Source: Clostridia bacterium (lineage in GTDB: Bacteria > Bacillota_A > Clostridia > Oscillospirales > CAG-272). Taken from it: a stretch of 7,777 nucleotides of DNA. The notes beneath the pieces were generated by a model. The model had not been told where the DNA came from. It saw only the letters and a program-made list of their open reading frames with translations, and did no database searches. Positions 1-6,200 of this stretch are shown one piece after another; the first letter of the stretch is position 1, and each line of letters begins with the position of its first letter. Where the stretch lies: assembly GCA_017626655.1 (NCBI GenBank), contig JAGAIH010000071.1:1-7777 (forward strand). The letters are read 5' to 3'. The position numbers were made by a program, and so were the translations under genes.

Positions 1-46
1 GAAGGTATTCGGCTCGTGTTTATCGTTATCCCTGAAAAGCTATTGG

Positions 47-160
47 TATCAGTATGTTTTTGGGTATCAGCCAAGGAAACGGCTGACGCATTGACCTTCC
101 CCTCGGGGGAAGGGGGACCGCGATAGCGGTGGATGAGGGTCACCCAAAAACATACCGATA
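47..160. repeat. Small inverted-repeat element with nested hairpins (MITE/REP-like)
   Basis: Two 22-base arms (47-68 and 139-160) are inverted copies matching at 19 of 22 positions, sharing the core GTATGTTTTTGGGT. Between them lie three perfect hairpins: TCAGCC/GGCTGA (67-72 with 81-86, 8-base loop, overlapping the inner end of the left arm by two bases), CCTTCCCC/GGGGAAGG (95-102 with 106-113, 3-base loop) and ACCGC/GCGGT (117-121 with 126-130, loop GATA). Folded together they give a cloverleaf-like shape. The element begins 64 bases beyond the lepB stop codon and would be transcribed as its 3' untranslated region, so it may act as a terminator or a 3' stabilising structure. From memory, inner motifs of this kind (a C/G-rich hairpin followed by a GCGGTGGATGAGG-like tail) recur between genes in gut Clostridia; that recollection was not checked. 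There is no transposase and no clear target-site duplication. Confidence 0.7.
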
Positions 161-172
161 TGTTCCGTCAAA

Positions 173-187
173 CAGTTCGATAAACTG
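173..187 (-). terminator. Weak candidate hairpin after lepB
   Basis: A perfect 5-bp stem, CAGTT/AACTG, with a 5-base loop lies 38 bases past the lepB stop when read on the minus strand, followed by only three T residues. It is too short to be a convincing intrinsic terminator. The larger hairpins at 47-160 are at least as likely to end the transcript. Confidence 0.2.
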
Positions 188-224
188 CAATTTTTCTAAT
201 TATGCAATCGTCTGTATGTGCGGA

Positions 225-851
225 TCAATCGTATACCGTCCAGGGCTTCAGACGGCAGACCACCTTGCCCAGGACGCGGCGGGCATCCACGAAGCTGACC
301 TCGCGGGAGCGGCTGTCCAGGGAGTTGTTGCGGTTGTCACCCATGACGAAATAGCATCCCTCGGGGACGGTGGTCTCGAAGATCCCTGTGGAGTGGTCGA
401 AGCTGTAGCCGGGGGCTTGGGTCCAGCGGCCGATGTCCTTGCCGGAGCGGTCCAGCAGATGGCAATGGGGATCCTCTTGGAGGACACCATCCACGTAGAC
501 CTCACCCTTGGCGTAGTCGATGCGGACGGTCTGCCCCTCGGTGGCGATGATGCGCTTGACCAGGGGCTCGTTGATGGATTCGTAGATGTCGCTGGTCTGA
601 TGGAAGACGATGATATCCCCCGCCTCGGGCTGAGCCAGGCTGGAGGTGATGAGCATCTCCCCGTTGTACAGGGTATTCCGCATGGAGGAGCCGTTGACAC
701 GGCAGAGGCGCCCGCACAGGGTGAACAGGAGCAGAACGACGCAGACCGAAAAGACCAGGATCTCCAGGTAGTCGAAAACGGAGGAGACAAAGCTCTCCTT
801 CTTTTCGGGAGCCTTCTCGGCGGTGTTGGTGTTGGCGGTAGATTCGGACAC
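225..851 (-). CDS. lepB: Signal peptidase I
   Basis: This 208-residue membrane serine protease removes signal peptides from exported proteins at the outer face of the cytoplasmic membrane. The protein has a charged cytosolic N-terminus (1-26), one membrane segment (about 29-47), then the catalytic domain. Visible family motifs are NGSSM (53-57) with the nucleophile Ser56, LVKRIIA (97-103) with the general-base Lys99, and GDNRNNSLDSR (171-181). A single N-terminal membrane segment and a length near 200 residues fit the Gram-positive type. The start is GTG, chosen because AAAGGAGA (minus strand, 858-865) sits 7 bases upstream. An oddity is Asn59 after SMR, where most family members have Pro (SMxPT). 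It is the second gene of an operon, 41 bases after apgM. It would not process the lipoprotein at 3215, whose signal is of the signal peptidase II type. Confidence 0.95.
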   Translation of the reverse strand: MSESTANTNTAEKAPEKKESFVSSVFDYLEILVFSVCVVLLLFTLCGRLCRVNGSSMRNTLYNGEMLITSSLAQPEAGDIIVFHQTSDIYESINEPLVKRIIATEGQTVRIDYAKGEVYVDGVLQEDPHCHLLDRSGKDIGRWTQAPGYSFDHSTGIFETTVPEGCYFVMGDNRNNSLDSRSREVSFVDARRVLGKVVCRLKPWTVYD

Positions 852-857
852 GGTGAG

Positions 858-865
858 TCTCCTTT
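858..865 (-). promoter_or_regulatory. Ribosome binding site deciding the GTG start of lepB
   Basis: Read on the minus strand this is AAAGGAGA, a strong Shine-Dalgarno sequence 6-7 bases before a GTG codon. There is no ATG at a comparable spacing, so GTG at 851-849 is the start. The site lies inside the 41-base gap after apgM, and no promoter is needed there if the two genes are co-transcribed. Confidence 0.8.
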
Positions 866-892
866 CAAAGGGGATTATGGAGGAGGGAAGGA

Positions 893-2107
893 TCAGTTCT
901 TTTCGATGACCCGCTCCAGGAGGGTAAAGCCGTCGGGGATGTACAGACCCGTCTCGGCGGCGGCGGCCTCGGTGAAGGTGGCTACGCCGCGGGCATCCTT
1001 GCGGGAATCATAGAGGAAGAAGGGGACGGGCTCCATGGAGTGGGTGCGGATCTCAATGGGAGTGGGATGGTCGGGAAGCACCAGGATCTTGAAGTCCTCG
1101 TCGGTGGATTTCAGATACTCGTACACGGGAGCCAGGATCTTTTGGTCGATCAGCTCCACCGACAGCACCTTGTTATCGGTCTCAGCGCGGTGGCCGCACT
1201 CGTCGGGACCCTCCACGTGGATGTAGACCAGATCGGCGCTCTCCTTGAAGGCGTTGATGGCGGCCTGCGCCTTGCCATCGTAGTTGGTGTGGACGTTACC
1301 GGTGGCGCCCTCCACGTCCACCGACTTCATGCCGGCGCACAGGCCGATGCCCTTGATGAGATCGACGGCGGAGATGACGGTACCGTTGATGCCCCACTTC
1401 TCGGTGAAGCTGGGGAGGCGGGGCTTCTTGCCGGGGCTCCAGAGCCAGGCCGAGTTGGCGGGCTTCAGGCCTCTTTCGCGGCGAGCCATATTGACAGGAT
1501 GCCGGTCCAGCACCTCAAAGCTCTCCTTCATGAGACGGAGGAACTCACCGCCGCCGTTCTCCTCCTTGGGGAGGTAGTCGCGGATGCAGCGGCCGATGAT
1601 ATCGTGGGGGCGGGAGAAATCGTAGGTGTCGTTGCCGTCCTTCCACAGGATGCAATGGCGGTAGCTGACACCGGTGTAGAAGTGACGGTACTCGGTGCCG
1701 AAGTGGGCCTCCAGGGCCTTGATCAGCTGGTCAGCCTCGGCGGTGGTGATCTCGTCGGCGGAGTGATCCAGCATGATCTTGTCCTCGTATTCACCGCCGT
1801 CCGAGAGGGTGACTACGTTGCAACGGTAGGCGGTCTCGTCGGGGGCCATGGTGAGGCCCATGCTGATGGCCTCCAGGGGGGAGCGGCCGCGGGAATAGAC
1901 CTTGGGATCAAAGGAAAGGATCGCCATGTTGGCGGTGTCGCTCTCGGGGACCATGCCCTCGGGGATGTTGGAGACCAGGCCCACGGTGGCGCGGGCGGCC
2001 AGGTGATCCATGCAGGGCTTGACGGCGGCCTCCATGGGGGTGCGGTGACCCAGGGAATCGACGGGGCGGTCGGCCATACCGTCGGGGATGAGAACCAGGT
2101 ATTTCAT
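893..2107 (-). CDS. apgM: 2,3-bisphosphoglycerate-independent phosphoglycerate mutase, archaeal type
   Basis: The 404-residue cytosolic enzyme is predicted to interconvert 3- and 2-phosphoglycerate in lower glycolysis without a 2,3-bisphosphoglycerate cofactor. It belongs to the alkaline-phosphatase superfamily. Visible motifs are the N-terminal LIPDGMAD (6-13) with metal-binding Asp9; PESDTANMAIL (54-64) with the presumed phospho-accepting Ser56; HVEGPDECGH (297-306) with clustered His/Asp/Glu metal ligands; and LPDHPTP followed by RTHS (344-357) with Asp346, His347 and His356. Length is normal for the family (about 400). The start has AAGAGG 6 bases upstream. It is the first gene of a leftward operon with lepB. 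Some bacterial relatives have been labelled proposed homoserine kinase; no threonine-pathway gene is next to it here, so the mutase call is preferred but not proved. No frameshift or missing motif was seen. Confidence 0.9.
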   Translation of the reverse strand: MKYLVLIPDGMADRPVDSLGHRTPMEAAVKPCMDHLAARATVGLVSNIPEGMVPESDTANMAILSFDPKVYSRGRSPLEAISMGLTMAPDETAYRCNVVTLSDGGEYEDKIMLDHSADEITTAEADQLIKALEAHFGTEYRHFYTGVSYRHCILWKDGNDTYDFSRPHDIIGRCIRDYLPKEENGGGEFLRLMKESFEVLDRHPVNMARRERGLKPANSAWLWSPGKKPRLPSFTEKWGINGTVISAVDLIKGIGLCAGMKSVDVEGATGNVHTNYDGKAQAAINAFKESADLVYIHVEGPDECGHRAETDNKVLSVELIDQKILAPVYEYLKSTDEDFKILVLPDHPTPIEIRTHSMEPVPFFLYDSRKDARGVATFTEAAAAETGLYIPDGFTLLERVIEKN

Positions 2108-2113
2108 AAGGGA

Positions 2114-2119
2114 CCTCTT
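2114..2119 (-). promoter_or_regulatory. Ribosome binding site of apgM
   Basis: On the minus strand the sequence reads AAGAGG, ending 6 bases before the ATG at 2107-2105. It supports this start over any internal one. Confidence 0.75.
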
Positions 2120-2139
2120 GCTAATGATAGAATCATAAC

Positions 2140-2168
2140 ATTATAGCACACTTTTTCGGAATCCGCAA
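2140..2168 (-). promoter_or_regulatory. Sigma-A-type promoter for apgM-lepB
   Basis: On the minus strand there is a -35 TTGCGG (2168-2163), a 17-base spacer, and a perfect -10 TATAAT (2145-2140) preceded by TGC, which gives an extended -10. Transcription would start near 2133, leaving a leader of about 25 bases before apgM. The elements match the housekeeping sigma-factor consensus closely. No operator is evident. Confidence 0.85.
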
Positions 2169-2220
2169 CAGTTTTCGGTAGAATTCATGAAAATTTTATA
2201 AAAAAACCGAGGTTTAGGGC

Positions 2221-2249
2221 TTGCGAAGCGAAGCGGAATATGGTATACT
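2221..2249 (+). promoter_or_regulatory. Sigma-A-type promoter for the 230-residue membrane protein
   Basis: The -35 TTGCGA (2221-2226), a 17-base spacer and the -10 TATACT (2244-2249) preceded by TGG (extended -10) form a strong match to the consensus. The expected start near 2256 leaves a leader of about 24 bases. This promoter is back-to-back with the apgM promoter; 52 AT-rich bases (2169-2220) separate the two -35 boxes and could house a shared regulator site, although I see only a short TCGGT/ACCGA inverted pair. Confidence 0.85.
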
Positions 2250-2279
2250 GTTGCCATCATGAAAAAGTGAGGTCTTACC

Positions 2280-2972
2280 ATGGATCAACAGAACCAAAAC
2301 TTTGAGGAGCAATCCCGCCAGGCGCGGGAGTCTACGCGGAGACTGAAGAGGAAGATGATCATCGTCTTGATCGGATTGGTGGTCTTCGTGGTGATCGCCA
2401 TACCCCTGATCGGCATCTTGGACAATCTCCAGAATGGCGGCGAGGAGGAGACCAAGAGGCTACCCCCCAGCTCCATCAATTTCGCCACCCCCGATTTCGA
2501 GTACGATATCATGAAGGAAGAGGATTACCTCCAGCTCAACCGCCGTATCTACATCCACGACGCCCGCTCAGGCCAGACCGAGGAGCTGACCGACAAGAAC
2601 CTCCCCGGCTACGGCGAGGGCGCCGCCGTACTCCGTCAGATGATCCAAGCCGTCATAAACGGTGACGCCGACGCTTACAACGCCCTGTTCTCCTCCAATT
2701 ACTACGAGAACCACGACCCCGAGCCTCCCTTCACCATGCAGAGGCTCTACGATATCAAGCTGACCAAGGTCTCGGAGACCCTTGTGTCGGGGGAAAAAGG
2801 GAAGTATACCCAGTATGACTTCGAGGTCGAGTACAAAATTCGCCTCAACGACGGTACCTACCGCACCGATATCGGTCACGACGAGTCCAAAAAGCAGTAT
2901 TTCGTGCTTTCGGACAGCGTCACGGGCGAGGTGCTGATTGACCAGATCCTGGAATACAACTACGCCAACTGA
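2280..2972 (+). CDS. Single-pass membrane protein of unknown function with an extracytoplasmic domain
   Basis: I do not recognise this 230-residue protein. Residues 1-25 are polar and end in a basic cluster (RRLKRK, 20-25). A single hydrophobic segment spans about 26-47, and the rest should lie outside the membrane, given the positive charges on the N-terminal side. The outer part starts with an acidic, Pro-containing linker (about 52-70), then a region with a helix-like stretch AVINGDADAYNALFSSNYY (124-142) followed by beta-rich sequence (about 158-227). That helix-then-sheet order, with the phrase about a count of residues in a short helix, resembles NTF2-like/SnoaL-type domains of envelope proteins; this is only a guess. 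GTGAGGT (2267-2273) sits 6 bases before the ATG. The gene has its own promoter and terminator, so it is probably a single-gene transcript. Its base usage matches the neighbours. Confidence 0.85.
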   Translation: MDQQNQNFEEQSRQARESTRRLKRKMIIVLIGLVVFVVIAIPLIGILDNLQNGGEEETKRLPPSSINFATPDFEYDIMKEEDYLQLNRRIYIHDARSGQTEELTDKNLPGYGEGAAVLRQMIQAVINGDADAYNALFSSNYYENHDPEPPFTMQRLYDIKLTKVSETLVSGEKGKYTQYDFEVEYKIRLNDGTYRTDIGHDESKKQYFVLSDSVTGEVLIDQILEYNYAN

Positions 2973-2982
2973 AAACAGATTC

Positions 2983-3010
2983 AAGCCCTCGGAGACGGTT
3001 CCGAGGGCTT
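2983..3010 (+). terminator. Rho-independent terminator after the membrane protein gene
   Basis: A perfect 10-bp stem, AAGCCCTCGG (2983-2992) and CCGAGGGCTT (3001-3010), with an 8-base loop begins 10 bases after the stop codon. The tail is T-rich but interrupted; the uninterrupted run of five T falls only at 3023-3027. Termination is likely but may be incomplete. Confidence 0.8.
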
Positions 3011-3060
3011 CTTCCATATTGTCTTTTTGCTGAAAATCAGTCCGACAAAATTGTGCATAG

Positions 3061-3090
3061 TTACAAACTTACCCTTTCTTCTCATAAAAT
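3061..3090 (+). promoter_or_regulatory. Possible second, upstream promoter for the lipoprotein gene
   Basis: TTACAA (3061-3066), an 18-base spacer and TAAAAT (3085-3090) form a plausible but weaker sigma-A promoter about 40 bases upstream of the main one. In AT-rich sequence such matches can be accidental. Confidence 0.35.
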
Positions 3091-3102
3091 ATAAGGGCAT
3101 GC

Positions 3103-3131
3103 TTGCAATTTGCGGACTTTTGTGGTAAAAT
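3103..3131 (+). promoter_or_regulatory. Sigma-A-type promoter for the large lipoprotein gene
   Basis: TTGCAA (3103-3108), a 17-base spacer and TAAAAT (3126-3131) preceded by TGG (extended -10) make a strong housekeeping promoter. The expected start near 3138 gives a leader of roughly 77 bases, longer than for the two other transcripts in this window, with room for a hairpin at 3152-3183. Confidence 0.8.
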
Positions 3132-3151
3132 ATGTTCGGGCATCCCCGGGT

Positions 3152-3183
3152 GGCCGGTCTTTTGTTAATGAAATGACTCGGCC
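3152..3183 (+). promoter_or_regulatory. 5' leader hairpin of the lipoprotein mRNA
   Basis: GGCCGGTC (3152-3159) can pair with GACTCGGCC (3175-3183), giving an 8-bp stem with one bulged T and a 15-base loop. It ends 16 bases before the ribosome binding site AAGGAAG (3200-3206). It is not followed by a T run, so it is not a terminator. It may stabilise the transcript. No known riboswitch was recognised. Confidence 0.4.
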
Positions 3184-3214
3184 GCCGAAAATAACAAGAA
3201 AGGAAGTACCCCCC

Positions 3215-6200
3215 ATGAAGAAGAAGCTATTCATTCTTCTGGCCCTTCTCGTGGCTATGACCCTCGTGTTCGTGGCGTGCAAGGACGATCCCACTCCTCC
3301 TGACGACACCACCGTGGCCGATCAGCCTACCGAAGAGCCCACCCAGGGTGAAGAGGACCCCACACAGGCCCCCGACACCGACCCCGAGACTCCCGAGCCC
3401 GGCACTGACGAGCCCGACGAGCCTACCACCCCCGCTCCCGATACCGACGAGCCCGACACTCCCGCTCCCGATACCGACGAGCCCGAGACTCCCGAGCCCG
3501 AGACCGCGGATCCCATGGAGCCCGTGAACGTGTTTGATGCCGAAGACATCCAGACCGTCACCGGCAGCGATCCCGGCCACTTGACCCAGGATTGTGTGAC
3601 CCTTGAGGACGGCTTCGTGCACATCGTGCCCATCGGTCCCGATCCTTACTACTATCCCTTCGCAGGCGTAGACGGTGCCCGCTACGTCGCGATCCGCTAC
3701 CGCACCGATGCTACCGGCGCTGATATCCAGATGTATATCGGCTCCACCGGCGGCGGCCCCTCCGACGACAGCACCATGCTGCGTCAGCCCGTCGTTGCCG
3801 ACAGCGAGTGGCACGTTGCAATTTTCGACACCCAGTCCCTCATCGACGCAGGTAAGTACGACGGTAAGTACGTCTCCTACTTCCGCTTCGACGCTCTGGA
3901 GGCCGGCTACAAGCTGAACGAGAATGGCGAGACCTACAAGAACGAGGATGGCTCCTGGGCCAGATATTCTCTGCCTGAGGGCTGCTCCATCGACGTCGCT
4001 TACATTGGCTTCTTCCACTCCGAGGAGGCTGCCAAGAAGTACGACTTCGATCTGAACAAGGCTCCCATGTGGGATGCTGACAAGTCCGTGATCCTGCATC
4101 AGAACTTTGACCAGTTCTTCCTGGGCAACGGTTCTCCCGACGACGCCACCATCAACAACCTCAACCTCTACCACGCCGTCAACATCCCCAACTGGGATAA
4201 GGTCGCAACTCTGCCCGACTTCAGCGTGGAGACCCTGACCTACTGGGGCTGGATGGCTCTGACCGCTGAGACCGTCGGTACCTTCGGTTATCAGATCGAC
4301 ATGGACGATCCCATCTACGACGAGTCCTTCTACTTCACTCCCGAGCAGCCCGTCGTCGACGCCGCTGTCGATATGGGCGGTAAGACCGGTACCCGTTACC
4401 TAATCCGCATCAACATCGCGGGTCTGGACGGCACGCACACCGTCCGCGTCCTGTATAAGGATGCCGAGGGCAACGAGGTCTGCATGAACGAGATCACCGT
4501 GAACCTCCCCAAACTGCCCGATGATATCACCGACAGCTTCGTCTCCGACGTCAACTCCAATGAGGTCGGCACCAACCTGGACGCTTCCGACCTGTCCACC
4601 TTCTTCATCGTTGAGACTCCTCTTGCCCCATTGGATCCCAACGCCGCTTGCCCCATCGTTGTCGAGGGTGAGAATAAGATCTACCATCTGACCTCTATCT
4701 CCGACTTCTACGCAGACGTTAACGGCCGCTACTTCATTAAGGCCAACGTCATCAACTCTGACGGCGCAGGCTGGATGTTCGCCCGCGGCTACAAGGTCGT
4801 GAACTCCGACGAGATCGTGGAGAAGTTCGATCCCGCAGGCGGCTTCTACAAGATCAACAACTACTATGAGACCGACAGCGCGGGCGCTATGGGCGGCGCG
4901 GGCATCTATGCTCGTCTCCAAGGCGGCAAGCTGTACCTCATGGTCAAGTACTACAACCCCGAGACCGTCACCCGCGTCGGCAACAAGCTGTACTTCATCG
5001 AGGCTGCCGGCTCCGAGCTGACTCTCGCTGACAACGGCTCCAAGGTCTCCGTCCTGGTGGACGGTGTCACCTACGCCACCATCGAGCTGTCCGGCTCCAT
5101 CGCCTACGGTGACATCAACGAGGTCCAGCCCGCAGGCGAGTTCGCCGAGAAGGCTGTCATCACCCTGAAGGATGGCACCACCGAGACCATCGAGAACACC
5201 CTGATCGCCGCTACCTGCGAGTGCCAGGTGGGTATCGTTGCCCGCGCCGGCTCCTTCAAGTTCGACGCTCTGGCTGTTGGCGGTTACTCCGCTATCGAGG
5301 TTCCCGCTCTGGAGATCGTGACTCCCGAGGAACCCGAGCCTGTGGATCCCGATGCCCCTGTCCTGGTGCTGACTCCTGATTTCATCAACGGCCAGGCTCT
5401 GTCCACCGGTGGCCAGACCTTCACCCAGCACATCGCCACCTCCGAGGTCAAGACCGAGGATGAGATCACCTTCGTCCGTCTGACCGTCAACGGCGGCGAT
5501 CCCTACGTGGCACTGGTCAACATCGGCTCCATGCTGGAGCTGCCTCCCTACATGGCAATCTCCTACCGCACCAACTCCGCTCTGGACGCTCACGTCTTCA
5601 TCGGCTCCGGCGGAGGCTGGAACGGTAACGGTGACGTCACCTCCGTGGCCTGGAACGAGGATCAGCAGTGGAACCACACTGTTCTCGACCTGAACAACGC
5701 AGGTCTGACCTCCATTCAGAACGGCCTCATCAACTACTGCCGCTTCGACTTCTTCACCGATAAGGGTGCAGAGGGCGACTACATGGACGTTGAGTACGTG
5801 GCATTCTTCAATTCCGCTGAGGCTGCCGAGAAGTATTACAACAACCTGCATAAGGCCGATGAGCCCGAGCATCAGCACGAGTACACTGCCGTTGTGACCG
5901 CTCCCACTTGTACCGACAAGGGCTACACCACCTACACCTGCGCTTGCGGCGATTCCTACGTCGCTGACGAGGTCGAGGCTACCGGTCACAGCTACGTTGA
6001 CGGCATCTGCTCCTGCGGTGACGTCGTTTCCGTGATTCCTGAGGTTGGCAAGGGCTACATCTTCGGTATGCTCCAGGGCAACCTCAATAAGGTTTACTAC
6101 CTCAAGGGCGGTATGGACGGCTACTACATGGCTACCACTACCGATCCCGCTCAGGCCATCTATGTCTTCATCGAGGAGACCGAGGGTGGCTACTACATGT

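Noticed and set aside
1..126. A frame open from the window edge to a TAG at 124-126.
   Set aside because: Most of it lies in the inverted-repeat element and shows no domain. It may be chance; the window is too short to tell if a gene ends here.
47..187. Possible tRNA, given a cloverleaf-like fold and a GTTCGAT motif nearby.
   Set aside because: The arms are far too long, there is no anticodon arm geometry, and the GTTCGAT does not sit in a 5-bp stem with a 7-base loop.
129..2146. Open frames of 294 and 368 codons on the plus strand across lepB and apgM.
   Set aside because: The minus-strand frames carry full catalytic motifs and ribosome binding sites; the plus-strand ones do not and have biased composition.
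2259..2270. A three-codon open frame (ATG AAA AAG TGA) whose stop overlaps the ribosome binding site of the 2280 gene.
   Set aside because: It lies only about three bases from the predicted transcript start and has no ribosome binding site, so translation is unlikely.
3137..3148. Tiny CGGG/CCCG hairpin at the predicted start of the lipoprotein mRNA.
   Set aside because: Four base pairs are not enough to claim a function in GC-rich DNA.
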